Below, in pieces: positions 22,844-35,440 of a stretch of DNA of 64,000 bases; the stretch's first letter is position 1, and each line of letters starts with the position of its first letter. Origin of the DNA: Symbiodinium kawagutii (taxonomy: Eukaryota > Sar > Dinophyceae > Suessiales > Symbiodiniaceae); assembly GCA_009767595.1 (NCBI GenBank), contig VSDK01018980.1:161454-225453 (forward strand), given 5' to 3'. The notes below the pieces were generated by a model. It was not told the origin of the DNA, ran no database searches, and saw nothing but the letters and a program-made list of their open reading frames with translations. Made by a program: the position numbers and the translations under genes.

Positions 22844-22905
22844 GCACCACCACCACCTCCACCACCCGGACGGCCAGTACCATCACTTCGACTAGCAGCA
22901 GCTTT
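22844..22905 (+). CDS. Ser/Thr-rich linker exon candidate
   Basis: After GCTTGAG the sequence GC ACC ACC ACC ACC TCC reads TTTTSTTRTASTITSTSSS. The AG|G-N-ACN start phase is shared with exons at 32455, 33835, 37797, 42049 and 45228. Confidence 0.4.
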
Positions 22906-22909
22906 GTTC

Positions 22910-24050
22910 AGCAGTCTGCGGATTTTGGTGTGCTTCGATTTGGAAGCTTATGGTTAACCCATGTTGATCAAATGCTCGAGCATGGCTAGTCTTGGCTAAT
23001 GTCGGATACTGATTCTAATGATTCTTGTATGAAGGATATGGGTAATCTGTGTGGCCATCGGTATGGACGCATAAATCCCTGCTTTCCGGGTACAATCGTA
23101 ATTTATGAAAAGACGCGGCTATGCAAAATTATTGTCATCTTGAAAAGACGCGGCTTGCAATGAAATAGTGCGTATGAAGAGGGGTGGCTGAAGCTACTGA
23201 ACCCAGTGTGCAAAAGCTTTCCTCTCAGTCCAGCTGCAATACAGCTTGGCATGTGTTGCTTCACAATATGCATTCATACATATATCCAAGCATGCATGCG
23301 TAGAGACAGACATACCAGCACAGCCAATGTCAGAGGCGTCAATTTCTTTTTCTTCTTCATTATAGGCGAACTTTCAGTACAATGCACCATATAGATCCAT
23401 ACGGTGTAACGCTGCATGTTATCTTAAGGCCAAATACGGCGTACTATACACTATGTACTGCATGACTACATGCGGTGCTCCCAAACTGACCATTTGGTTC
23501 TTGTAGGACAAAGTTGCGACTTTGGGTACCCACAGTTTTGAAAGTACTCATGTTATTCCAGCTTGGGTGTTTCTCTTCCATTTTCTTTGTTTATGTTCTC
23601 TTCTTTTAGTTTCATGTTTGCTGGTGATGGGGTACTCCCTAGCTGATATGGGTTCGTAATGCATGGTGGGAATCCATATTTCAAAATTCATACACCACTA
23701 TCGTATCGAAATATTACACCCTGTACTGACCTGTATTAACCATGATTACCGGTCATTAACCATGGTCGTTGGTAATTGTTGCCTTTTCACCAGCGGAGTC
23801 ATGGGTCTGCCTTCATTCACTGCCCTTTTCCCCACGTCAGGTACCACCACTACGGAGACCAGGTGGGGTTGGGGACCAGTTGCAGAGCTGCTGGACAGTT
23901 GTGTATTTGTAGTGCAAGTATAGTATTCCAGCGCTATCGCGCAACAGTCGGCTCCGCCGCAATGATCATGATAAGTAGTATTCCATGTATTCGCGGTGCA
24001 ACGCGTGGGTTTTGGACGTTCTTTCATTTAATTTGCGTTTGGTTTTTGGC
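22910..24050. other. No gene supported
   Basis: Mixed sequence; two copies of a GAAAAGACGCGGCT segment lie near 23108 and 23141. Short ORFs at 23663-24027 occur on both strands. Confidence 0.35.
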
Positions 24051-24059
24051 ATTGACTGA

Positions 24060-25200
24060 TTTAGATGTGATTTGAAATGATTTGATTTTATTCGGTTTGA
24101 TTTTACGTTTTGATTTTATTCCCTTTTTGATTTGATGTGAATCTATTTTTTGAATTTCATTCGGGTTTTGGTTCGGTTTGATGTGGAAATTGAATTTTAA
24201 TCTGCTTCGATTGGATAGGATTTGGTTTGATTTGGAAACTTTGGTTTCATTTTGATTTTTGCTTTGTTTGGGGTGGATTTTGTATGATTTCGTTTGATTT
24301 TGATGTTAATTTTGCAGATTCAGATTCGCGCTTTGATTTTGATTTCGGTTTGGTTTGCTTTGATTGGATTTGAATTGTTTTGGGTTGATTTGATTTGATT
24401 GGATTTTTTCTTTGTAGCAGGCATTAATTGGGAAAATTCACCGAACCACGAAAGCTTCACCAAACAGGGTTTGGTGAACGTCCAAAAATTTGATCTTGGT
24501 CTGCTCTGGATTTGATTCGGCTTGACTATCTGATGGTGATTCATTTGATTCTGAGTTGGTTTTGAGTTGATGTTGATTTTGATTTTTATTTATGTTTTGA
24601 TTTTAGTTTTTGGGTTTTGATTTTCATTTTATTTGATTTCATTTTTTTGGTTTTGATGTGACTTGATTTTCATTGGATTTTGATTTTGATTTCTATTCTG
24701 CTTTGATTTGAATTTGATTTGATTTGACTTGATTTGATTCGATTTGATTTGACTTGATTTTATTTGATTTGATTTGACTTGATTCGATTCAATTTGATTT
24801 TACTTGATTTGGCTTTGACTTGATTTTTTGCTTTTCATCTCGATTTTGATGAATTATTTTGATTTTGATCTCGATTTTGATTCAGATTTGGAGTTTATTT
24901 GCATTTTGATTTTGATGTTGATTTTGGCTTTCGGATTTGATTTGATTTGCTTTGAATTGATTTTGATTTTTGATTTTCATTTTGATTTGATTTGATTTTT
25001 TGTTGGTTTGGTTTGATTTGTTTTGGTTCGGTCTGATTACGAGTTTGATATTCATTTTGGCTGTTGGCTTTTTGATTTTGATTTGATTTGAATAGATTTA
25101 ATTGCATTTCATTTGACGGATTTGGTTGGTTTTGTTGCATCTCATTCCGTGGGATTGGCTTATTCAGCTTGATTGTGGTTTGATCGTGATTTTGATGTTG
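24060..25200 (+). repeat. TTTGAT/TTTTGAT low-complexity block, T-rich on plus
   Basis: About 1.1 kb of GATTTGATTTTGATTT-like sequence with strong strand asymmetry (T and G on plus). Minus-strand Asn/Lys/Ser-rich ORFs here are compositional. Confidence 0.9.
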
Positions 25201-25770
25201 ATTTTGCGTTGACTTGGTTTAATTTGGTAGTAGAGAGCTGGTGTGCAAGGAAAATGCTCGTACCATGTCGTGCCTAGAACAACTGGCAACTTGAATCCAT
25301 AGTGTGCTGGTTGAATGCTTACTTGGTGAAAGGCTTTACTGGGTAGTACTTCAAAAGTTTCCTTGGTGGGTTGGCTGGCTGGTTGGTTGGTTTGGTTTGC
25401 TCCTTGGTTGCTCAGGAACATGATTCGATTCTAGTCTGGACAAGTATTCATCAAGGCTACTTAACAAAACTCAGCCCAAAATTCTGGGCGGCAAAGTATT
25501 TTAATTAAGTTGTCAGGTCCCCTACAGGCCCTACAAGTTCACTCCTCTAAGGATCACTTGGATAATTCTGGCAGCTACCAACTTGAGCATTTGTCAGAAG
25601 CCCTGTTTGGCGAGTGTGGTACCAGCTCGGGGTTACCCCACGGTGGGAATGTCGAACCAATGTTCAACCGCTTTTCAGCCGAGCTAAATATCAACCAGAG
25701 AACGGTGGTATGGTTGAACCATTGGTGTTTATCATAACTACTCTTTGCTACAGTCGTTTGTTACCCTTCT

Positions 25771-25856
25771 GGTGGTTTCTCAAAATAGGGGTACCTCCAA
25801 ATCATCATTTACTATCTAAGCATTTATAATTTTCCCTCATTTGAAGAATCCCCCAA
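25771..25856. mobile_element. Inverted-repeat element family B, copy
   Basis: The left end GGTGGTTTCTCAAAATAGGG is intact; the right arm is diverged. It lies 100 bp before the giant Ser/Thr exon. Confidence 0.5.
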
Positions 25857-25960
25857 ATGATTCCATGTCATACGTTTATGACCGCTGCGTTGTATGGCTA
25901 AAGCAGCATCCTTAAAAGGATGTCGAGTTGGATGGAACCCAGGGTAGCAGCACGCTGACA

Positions 25961-28900
25961 GGACATCATCGACGAGTTCAAGTATGACAGCCACGGCAAC
26001 CACGACGTCGCAAAGCATCAGCAGCTCCACGACATCCACAACTTCCAGCAGCACTAGCAGCAGTTCAACCTCCAGTAGCACCTCTAGGACTACATCATCC
26101 ACTTCGACCTCCAGCAGCTCCACATCTTCCACCAGCATCTCGTCCACATCGACGTCCAGCTCCACTAGCTCCTCGTCATCAACGAGCGCTTCCAGTACAT
26201 CAACTACTTCCAGTTCCACATCCTCCAGCAGCACCTCATCCACGTCAAGCTCAAGTAGCTCTACGTCGTCAACGAGCACTTCGACGACTTCGACCTCTAG
26301 CACCACCACCTCGACAACGCAAACAGCTTCTACCACCAGCTCATCAACTGCAACAACGGCAACAAGTTCCTCAAGTACAACCAGCAGTACGAGCACCACC
26401 TCGTCAACAACAACCACCACAACTATCTCCAGTACATCATCCTCATCGAGCACCTCATCCACTTCAACCTCGACTAGCTCAACAACGTCAACAAGTACTT
26501 CCTCCACATCATCCAGCACATCGACTACATTTACAACTTCCAGTTCGACCTCATCAAGTAGTACATCAACGACTTCTACCTCTAGTAGCTCCACATCTTC
26601 AACAAGCACCTCCTCCGCGACAACAACTAGTTCCACTACATCGACTTCATCATCCAGCACCTCCACTACGTTAACAACGTCTTCTTCGACATCATCGAGC
26701 ACAACTTCTTCCACTTCTACATCTAGTAGCTCCACATCTTCAACAAGCACTTCTTCTTCCTCATCCAGTACGTCCAGTACTGTCACAACTTCTAGTTCCA
26801 CATCATCGAGCAGTACATCATCCACTTCTACCTCTAGCAGCTCCACATCTTCAACAAGCACGTCTTCTTCATCATCAAGCACTTCCAGCACATCAACCAC
26901 TTCCAGCTTGACATCTACAAGCAGCACTTCATCCACGTCTACCTCAAGTAGCTCTACGTCGTCAACAAGCACCTCCTCCACATCAACGTCCAGTTCTAGT
27001 ACATCAACTTCATCATCCAGCACTTCTAGCACATCAACCACTTCCAGTTCCACATCCTCCAGCAGCACTTCATCCACATCCAGCTCAAGTAGCTCTACGT
27101 CGTCAACCAGCACTTCGTCCTCATCAAGCTCGAGTTCGACAACCTCATCTACATCATCTAGCACCTCCAGTACATTCACAACAACCACTTCCACGTCATC
27201 AAGTAGCACATCATCCACTTCTACATCTAGCAGCTCGACATCCTCAACCAGCACAACGTCCACTTCTACATCTAGCAGCTCGACATCCTCAACCAGCACG
27301 ACATCAACTTCCACATCTAGCAGCTCCACATCGTCAACCAGCACCTCTTCAACCAGCACCTCTTCAACCAGCACCTCGTCAACCAGCACATCATCCACAT
27401 CAACTAGCACGTCGAGTACGTCAACAACTTCCAGTTCGACGACCTCCACTAGCACGACATCCACGTCTACCTCGAGTAGCTCTACCTCGTCGACGAGCAC
27501 ATCATCTACATCAACTTCCAGCTCCAGTACATCCAGTTCATCATCCAGCACGTCAACCACATCAACAAGTTCAAGTTCGACGTCGTCAAGCAGTACCTCG
27601 TCAACTTCTAGCTCTAGCACATCCAGCTCGAGCACGTCAAGCTCACTTAGCGTGACCTTTAGCTCCACGTCTATCACTTCGACATCAATCACCAGCAGCA
27701 CAACGACAACGCTGACTTCCACATCCTCCAGCAGCACTTCATCCACATCTAGCTCAAGTAGCTCTACATCGTCAACGAGCACTTCCTCCACATCAACGTC
27801 CAGTTCTAGCACGTCAACGTCATCATCAAGCACTTCCAGCACATCAAGTACTTCCAGTTCGACATCCTCCAGCAGCACTTCATCCACATCTAGCTCAAGT
27901 AGCTCTACATCGTCAACGAGCACTTCCTCCACATCAACGTCCAGTTCTAGCACGTCAACGTCATCATCAAGCACTTCCAGCACATCAAGTACTTCCAGTT
28001 CGACATCCTCCAGCAGCACTTCATCCACATCTAGCTCAAGTAGCTCTACATCGTCAACGAGCACTTCCTCCACATCAACGTCCAGTTCTAGCACGTCAAC
28101 GTCATCATCAAGCACTTCCAGCACATCAAGTACTTCCAGTTCGACATCCTCCAGCAGCACTTCATCCACATCTAGCTCAAGTAGCTCTACATCGTCAACG
28201 AGCACTTCCTCCACATCAACGTCCAGTTCTAGCACGTCAACGTCATCATCAAGCACTTCCAGCACATCAAGTACTTCCAGTTCGACATCCTCCAGCAGCA
28301 CTTCATCCACATCTAGCTCAAGTAGCTCTACATCGTCAACGAGCACTTCCTCCACATCAACGTCCAGTTCTAGCACGTCAACGTCATCATCAAGCACTTC
28401 CAGCACATCAACTAGTTCCACTTCTACCTCTAGCAGCTCTACATCGATCACGACCACCTCATTTACTGTGACAGTCAGCTCTACCACAACAACTTCATCC
28501 TCTACCACATCCAGTTCATCAACAACGTCCAGCTCTACATCTAGCAGCTCCACTTCGTTCACGACCACCTCATTTACAGTGACATTCAGCTCTACCACAA
28601 CAACCTCCATTTCATCAACAACTTCCAGTTCCACATCATCAAGCACTAGTACGTCCAGTTCTACATCTAGCAGCTCGACATCTTCAACCAGCACCTCGAC
28701 TACATCATCCAGCACCTCAACCACATCAACCACTTCGAGCACAACCACATCCACTTCTACCTCAGCCAGCTCTACATCATCAACAATCACGTCCAGCTCC
28801 ACCACGACGACATCATCATCAAGCACCTCCAGCACCTCAACGACTTCTACTTCATCAACATCAAGCAGCACTTCATCAACTTCAACATCAACCACATCAA

Positions 28901-31254
28901 CGACATCAACGAGCACCAGCTCGACATCATCCACAACTTCGAGTACATCAACATCTTCCAGCAGCACCTCATCCACTTCTACTTCTAGCAGCTCTACATC
29001 GTCAACAAGCACATCATCCACATCAACCTCAACCTCTACTACGTCATCTTCATCATCCAGCACTTCCATTACCACTTCCACCACTTCCAGTTCGACATCA
29101 TCAAGTACCACTTCTTCCACGTCCACATCTAGTAGCTCCACATCTTCAACGAGTACATCATCCACATCCTCCACCACCTCAACTACCTCGACCACTTCCA
29201 GTTCAACAACATCAACTAGTATGACATCGACTTCTACCTCTAGCACCTCCACATCGTCGACAAGCACTTCATCTACATCGACTTCCAGTTCCAGTACGTC
29301 CACTTCATCATCCAGTACTTCGAGCACATCAACAAGTTCAAGTTCAACTTCATCAACCAGTTCCTCATCTACCTCCTCTTCTACAAGCTCGACTAGTACA
29401 ACAAGTTCATCAGACTCACTCTCTTACACCAGTTCGACAACTACATCATCCAGCACCTCCACTACATCAACAACTTCCACTTCTACATCCACCAGCAGCA
29501 CCTCATCCACGTCTACATCTAGCACTTCCACATCATCAACCAGCACCTCCTCTACATCATCTGGTACTTCTAGTTCATCCACCACTTCCAGTTCGACAAC
29601 ATCAAGCAGCACATCGTCCACCTCTACATCTAGTAGCTCCACATCATCAACAAGCACCTCAACTTCATCATCCAGCACCTCCAGTACATCATCAACTTCC
29701 ACTTCAACATCTTCAAGCAGCACCTCATCCACGTCAACCTCAAGCAGCTCCACATCTGCAACAAGCACCTCCACGACATCAACTAGCACTTCAACTACTT
29801 CGACCACATCCACTTCGACATCATCTAGCAGCACTTCATCCTCTTCTACTTCGAGCAGCTCGACTTCCTTGACAAGCACCTCATCCACATCTACCTCAAG
29901 CAGCTCTACGACGTCAACAAGCACATCATCCACATCGACCTCCAGTTCAAGCACATCAACTTCATCATCTAGCACCTCGACTACATCAACAACTCTCAGT
30001 TCGACATCATCAAGTACTACATCTTCCACGTCTACGTCTAGTAGCTCCACATCTTCATCAAGCACATCATCTACATCCTCCACGTCTTCAACAACCTCTA
30101 CCACTTCGAGTTCAACATCATCCAGTAGCACGTCGTCCACCTCTACCTCTAGCACCTCCACATCGTCGACAAGCACTTCATCTACATCAACCTCCAGTTC
30201 TAGCACATCAACGTCATCATCCAGCACGTCAACGACATCGACATCTTGTACTTCGACCTCCTCGATTACAACTTCGTCCACGTCTACTTCCAGTAGCTCC
30301 ACATCGACAACAAGTGCATCATCTACATCAACCTCTAGCTCCAGTACGTCATCAACATCATCAAGCACCTCAAGTTCATCTGCAACTTCCTCTTCAACAT
30401 CATCAAGCAGTGCAACATCCACTTCTACCTCCAGCAGCTCCACGTCCTCAACAAGTACATCCGTTTCATCCTCCAGCACGTCGACTACGTCAGTCACTTC
30501 CACTTCCACATCATCTACCAGCATCTCAGTTACTTCGAGTACCAGTAGCTCGGTCACATCAACGAGCACGTCAGCTACAGTAACATCAACAAGCTTGACA
30601 TCGACGTCATCAAGTAGTGGCTCGACGACCTCATTTTCAAGCAGCTCCACGACCATGACGAGTACCTCATTTACATCATCCAGCACCACCAGTACGTCAG
30701 AAACATCCACTTCGACGACAACAAGTAGTACCTCACTGACGTCAACCTCTACCACCTCAACAACATCAACCAGCAGCACGTCAACAGAAACCAGTACTTC
30801 TAGCACATCAACCACTTCCAGCTCAACATCGTCCAGCAGCACCTCATCCACCTCTACATCTAGTAGCTCCACATCATCAACCAGCAGCTCGTCTACATCA
30901 TCCAGCACCTCCAGTACATCAACAACTTCTACTTCAACATCTTCAAGCAGCAGCTCATCTACTTCGAAAACATTCACAAGCACAACATCTTCATCCTCCA
31001 GCACGTCTAGCACGTCAGCCACTTCCAGCTCCACATCATCCAGCAGCACCTCCAGCAGCTCGACATCCTCAACAAGCTTGAGCTTCACCAGTTCGACATC
31101 ATCAACTGCCACTTCGACTTCCACGAGTAGCACGAGTACTTCCTCAACAAGCACTACGCAGCTTGGCCGCCTTGGCCGCCAATGGATCCTCCCAGCGGTC
31201 CCAGTTTTCACCCATCAAAAACCAGTGTCAGACGTCGTGTGTGAATTTTGGTGA
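25961..31254 (+). CDS. Giant Ser/Thr-rich (mucin-like) exon or ORF
   Basis: Open for about 5.2 kb; more than 90% of residues are Ser or Thr up to about 31155, with rare Phe, Val, Ile and Leu. The tail QLGRLGRQWILPAVPVFTHQ runs on to TGA at 31252-31254. The Ser/Thr run starts at 25963, before the first ATG (25984), just after a CTGACAG acceptor, so this is probably an exon rather than a whole gene. Ser uses both TCN and AGY codons while Thr stays ACN, consistent with selection on the protein. Such sequence is expected to be extended and heavily O-glycosylated, as in mucins or cell-surface spacers; no signal peptide can be seen because the N-terminus is not here. It contains a 141-bp tandem repeat. 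A simple expanded repeat without function is the alternative. Confidence 0.55.
27721..28410 (+). repeat. 141-bp in-frame tandem repeat, about 4.9 copies
   Basis: The unit starts ACATCCTCCAGCAGCACTTC and recurs at 27721, 27862, 28003, 28144 and 28285, exactly 141 bp (47 codons) apart, with copies appearing identical. It is embedded in diverged relatives on both sides. Confidence 0.9.
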
Positions 31255-31397
31255 AGTTATGACAGGGAAGTTACGCTATGACAGGGAAGCTATTGTCAAG
31301 AATCACTATCGGAAGACAGGCTCTATGGATCTATTTGGTTCGATGTAGCTGTAGCTCATCCCTACCTCCCTCTCGCTGGGTTGACCGGGCAGCTCAG

Positions 31398-31470
31398 GCT
31401 TTCTGTGAGTTCCTCGAGCTCGATGAGCGACTTGGTGAAGCATGTGGATCTGTTGAATGTGGGGCCATGG
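31398..31470 (+). CDS. Putative exon before family A introner
   Basis: After GCAGCTCAG the frame reads AFCEFLELDERLGEACGSVE then CGAM plus one base, ending CCATGG|GTCAAG at the element terminus. Joining to the exon at 31575 keeps the frame. A second plus frame (LTGQLRLSVSSSSSMSDLVK) is also open. No family is recognised. Confidence 0.45.
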
Positions 31471-31584
31471 GTCAAGGCTTTAACCAACCAACTAATGGGA
31501 TAATCACCAACAAACTATAGTGAAAACAATGTTTGATGATGGGCGAACCAGGGGTACGGGGTTTTGACCCACAGCCATATGGGA
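31460..31584 (+). mobile_element. Inverted-repeat element family A (putative introner), copy 2
   Basis: Left GGCCATGGGTCAAGG, right TTGACCCACAGCCATATGG. The implied intron is 31471-31574 (104 bp), GTCAAG ... CCCACAG. The core AACCAACCAA ... AACCAGGGGTACGGGGTTTT is shared with the other copies. Confidence 0.7.
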
Positions 31585-31621
31585 TGGCGACTGTCCCCAA
31601 GACTGGTGTTTTCCTAATGGC
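31575..31621 (+). CDS. Putative exon after family A introner
   Basis: Two bases complete the split codon, then IWDGDCPQDWCFPNG before GC|GTATGA. Cys/Trp-rich. It is in phase with 31398-31470 across the element. Confidence 0.4.
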
Positions 31622-32454
31622 GTATGAACTTGGATGGTGAGTGCCACCATGAACTTGGACCAAACCATACGCTTTGCGAAGACTTATTCTGATGGTCTTA
31701 GAAACCAAGTCAGATGTGAATATAGATATAAATGTTGGGTTGCCCATTGAGTTTACAGTGGTGAATCTATCTACCTTTATCATGAATGGTTCATGGGCTG
31801 AGTACTAGCAATTGACCATTCGTAATCAACAATTCAGAATTGATCATTAGTAATTGACTGCGAATGAATGACCTTTCCTGGCTTTACACTAGACGGTTTA
31901 TGAGATTGAGTCTACCACATGCTGCCGAACCACCCGAAATTGGTTGCTTACACGAACTGCAACTTTCGCCGTTCCACTCAACATTAGTTGTTTTGAGCGT
32001 GGACTCTTGAGGGTATCTCCATCTCATGCCAGAAAATGATCATAGTATGAATGATCTCCAAAGCAGATATTACCAGCATCACGCAGTCGAGCTGCATTAC
32101 TAGGTTGACATACTGTAACTCCTTATCCCAGTGCCTCCTTTGTCGACGCATGGGACAGAAAAAACTGGCTGGGAGTGCCCTGATTGCTTGAATTTCCGGT
32201 TGGCTTGTTGAAAATATATCCACATACATTTCTCAGTGAAACTATGTCCACATACATCTATCCGTTATTATGGCGGCGAGATACATCTATCCGTTATTAT
32301 GGCGGCGAGTCTAGCTGTCATACATGTATAAATACATATCTGCATCTATTAGCTGACCCGATTTATGCAAGTAAAACTGATACCCAATAATTGCAACTAC
32401 GATCATGTCGACTAACACGACCCACTTGTGAAGCATGATCGCCATCGGCTCCAG
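31622..32454. other. Mostly non-coding
   Basis: AT-rich DNA. A duplicated ACATCTATCCGTTATTATGGCGGCGAG lies at 32250-32310. No supported exon. Confidence 0.4.
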
Positions 32455-32498
32455 GCACCACAACGTCAAGTTCCAGCAGTACCACAAGCAGTGCCCAG
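32455..32498 (+). CDS. Ser/Thr-rich linker exon candidate
   Basis: After CGGCTCCAG: GC ACC ACA ACG TCA reads TTTSSSSSTTSSAQ, with possible continuation GATCGWCNLQKG. Same start phase as the other linkers. Confidence 0.4.
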
Positions 32499-32801
32499 GG
32501 AGCCACGTGTGGCTGGTGCAACCTCCAAAAAGGATAGACGACCAATAAAAAACAAAGAAAAGCCAGGGGGATGTACCAAAAATGTAGCAAGCATAGATGC
32601 AATGTAATGTAAGTATTAATGCAATGTAAATAGAAATATAAATCTCATGCAATGTAATGTAATGTAATGCAATGTGCATGTGCAAATGCACAGTAGATGT
32701 ACTGTCTATGCATTGGATATCATTGGATATCTATGTGTATGATTATGCCTGTTTCAACCAGTATGTGTACATTACAGAGGTGCATCTTCACTGATATGCA
32801 T

Positions 32802-32893
32802 GTGGTTTCTCAAAATAGGGGTACCCCCACATCATCCACTAATACCCATCTATAAGAGTAAACCAACCATTTTGGGGGGTTCCCCTGTATTGA
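32802..32893. mobile_element. Inverted-repeat element family B, copy
   Basis: Left TGGTTTCTCAAAATAGGGGT, core AGAGTAAACCAACCATTTTG, right GGGGTTCCCCTGTATTGA. Typical core, slightly diverged right arm. Confidence 0.6.
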
Positions 32894-33834
32894 CCAGGCT
32901 TGGGAAGTAAGAATCCTCATATTTTTTATTGTAACCTTTATCATCTTTTGGTTTGGGAATATCTTTATATACGTATATGTGTATGGTGTGTATATCTACA
33001 CATACATTTTCGTTTCTTAAAACCTACCAATCATTTCAATCCCATATTTCGGTGAGGATTCAGTCACAGTTTGAACATCTCACCAGTGGCACAGTCTGAC
33101 CCAGGCGGCCCTCCTTGGGTTTGTAGGGAATCCATACAATTTGTGGGGGCTACCGAGGCTTTGATCTACGGGGACTATTGATCTTCGGGTATAGTTCTTG
33201 TGAACGGTATGCAAATGTTGGCAGCCGGTGATGGGGCCATACTCATCACGATGAGGTGCAAAGAGCAGCTTGGGGTGGCAAATCGTTCAGCACTTGTAGT
33301 GCTCAATACATCAGGGAGATGGTCATGCTACGAGGCAAACGTCTCTGCATATGCTAAAATACTCGTATGCACAGTTGAAATGGGGATCAACATGCACAGT
33401 TGGTCGACAACATGGCCCAATTGGATTCTTGGAATTGGATGGAAAAAAACGTAGGTTTGACCCTGGATCGCTCCCAATGCACAATTTTATCTTCTGTGTT
33501 CTCCATATATGCAAGGACAGGTGCACATGGGGAGATCTATGGAATAAGATATTGCAGATATTGTATATATTGTATATATATATATATGCATGTATACCTA
33601 CTTATATAAAATATACATGCGTAGATGTATATATACAGATTGATGTGGTCGTGACCATACTCACGGTGACCAGAACATAAGCGCATGGCTTCATATCATC
33701 CCAACCCGTTAACAACCTACTACAACTTTGGCCATTTCACATCATTGTGGACGACTGCCATCACCACCACAACATCAGCAAGAACAGCAACAAGCATCAT
33801 CTCTTCACAATGCCTGGTGTGTGCATCGGTTGAG
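32894..33834. other. One weak ORF (33200-33454); rest non-coding
   Basis: The plus ORF contains AAGDGAILITMRCKEQLGVA and NRSALVVLNTSGRW, protein-like but without known motifs or clear splice sites. Positions 33540-33640 are TATATG-rich. At 33748-33812 a short Thr/Ser stretch (AITTTTSARTATSIISS) precedes the next linker. Confidence 0.3.
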
Positions 33835-33881
33835 GTACGAGCTCCAGTAGCACTAGCACAAGCACGTCCAGCACCACGTGA
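33835..33881 (+). CDS. Ser/Thr-rich linker exon candidate
   Basis: After CGGTTGAG: GT ACG AGC TCC AGT reads TSSSSTSTSTSSTT and then TGA. The AG|GT-ACN phase is as in the 42049 and 45228 exons. Confidence 0.4.
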
Positions 33882-33981
33882 CTGAGCCGGGTGGTGGACG
33901 GAACCTGGTGGATGGAACCATCCATGCCTGCTATTCTCCAGAGGTTATCGCAAGAGACCTGCTATAAGATGGGTTATAGAA

Positions 33982-34169
33982 TGGGCTAACGCCCAGGTGC
34001 CGCCGACCCCCTTTCTTGTGTAAGAGTTTGGGCTTGCTATGGCAGAGATAGGAGCTGAGGCTTTCCAAGGCAGCTCCCGGGGCTAACACCAGCTGTGATA
34101 TACCGGGTTAATTCCTTGCTCACACCAGCTCTTAAAAAGGGGGGTCGGCGGCACCTGGGCGTTAGCCCA
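33982..34169. mobile_element. 188-bp foldback with about 33-bp inverted termini
   Basis: TGGGCTAACGCCCAGGTGCC and onward at 33982-34014 is repeated inverted at 34136-34169 with one extra G. The interior has a second weaker pairing (GTGTAAGAG with CTCTTAAAA). It abuts the tandem array. Confidence 0.75.
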
Positions 34170-35400
34170 TGTATGGCAGTGGCTTGCTGCTGTGCGTTCC
34201 CAGGGCTGTTGCTGTAGCCTTAGCCTGCTGTTTGCGTGCCTTGGGAATGGCTAACGGAGGGTTTCCGGGCGGGCAAACGCAAGGGCTGACTTGGTATGGC
34301 ATTGGCTTGCTGCTGTGCGTTCCCAGGGCTGTTGCCGTAGCCTTAGCCTGCTGTTTGCCTGCCTTGGGAACGGCCAACGGAGGGTTTCCGGGCGGGCAAA
34401 CGCAAGGGCTGAACCCCTTAAAAAGAGTGTCATCGGCCTTCGTATGGGTTGTCGGCCTTGGTATCGCATTGTCGGCCTTGGTATCGCATTGGCCTGCTGT
34501 TTGCGTGCCTTGAGAACGGCTAATGGAGGGAATGGGCCGGGCAAACGCAAGGGCTGAACCCCCTAAAAAGAGTGTTATCGGCCTTCGTATGGGTTGTCGG
34601 CCTTGGTATCGCATTGGCGTGCTGTTTGCGTGCCTTGGGAACGGCTAATGAAGGGAATGGGCCGGGCAAACGCAAGGGCTGAACCCCTTAAAAAGAGTTG
34701 CTACCGGCCTTAGTATATGGGTTGTCGGCCTTGGTGTCGCATTGGCCTGCTGTTTGCGTGCCTTGAGAACGGCTAATGGAGGGAATGGGCTGGGCAAACG
34801 CAAAGGCTGAACCCCTTAAAAAGAGTGTTATCGGCCTTCGTAAGGGTTGTCGGCCTTGGTATGGCACTGGCTTGTTGCTGTGTCGGCCTTGGTATCGCAT
34901 TGGCGTGCTGTTTGCGTGCCTTGAGAACGGCTAATGGAGGGAATGGGCCGGGCAAACGCAAGGGCTGAACCCCCTAAAAAGAGTGTTATCGGCCTTCGTA
35001 TGGGTTGTCGCCTTGGTATGTCGGCCTTGGTATCGCATTGGCGTGCTGTTTGCGTGCCTTGAGAGCGGCTAATGGAGGGAATGGGCCGGGCAAACGCAAG
35101 GGCTGAAACCCCTAAAAAGAGTGTTATCGGCCTTCGTATGGGTTGTCGGCCTTGGTATCGCATTGGCGTGCTGTTTGCGTGCCTTGAGAACGGCTAATGG
35201 AGGGAATGGGCCGGGCAAACGCAAGGGCTGAACCCCTTAAAAAGAGTGTTATCGGCCTTCGTAAGGGTTGTCGGCCTTGGTATGGCACTGGCTTGATGCT
35301 GTGCGTTCCGAGGGCGGTTGCCCTAGCCTTAGCCTGCTGTTTGCATGCCTTGGGAACGGCTAATGAAGGGAATGGGTTCACGCCTACGGCGATCCCAGGC
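34165..35400. repeat. GC-rich tandem array, units of about 125-158 bp
   Basis: Recurring TAAAAAGAGTGTTATCGGCC ... GCAAACGCAAGGGCTGAACC, with unit starts near 34419, 34564, 34689, 34817, 34975, 35113 and 35238, after two longer related units. Length changes come from an optional segment with TATGGCACTGGCTTG. ORFs on both strands are by-products. Confidence 0.9.
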
Positions 35401-35440
35401 GCCGCCCCTGCCATGGTTGGCATGAGCAGGGGTCGGCGGA

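Noticed and set aside
25824-31211. Long minus-strand Val/Asp/Glu/Leu ORFs opposite the Ser/Thr ORF
   Set aside because: In this offset frame TCN becomes Asp/Glu, ACN becomes Val and AGN becomes Leu, so the minus protein is an automatic readout of the plus one. It is also broken near 29330-29420, while plus is uninterrupted.
34165-35400. CRISPR-like array
   Set aside because: Units are 125-158 bp of continuous repeat without distinct spacers, and the genome is eukaryotic.
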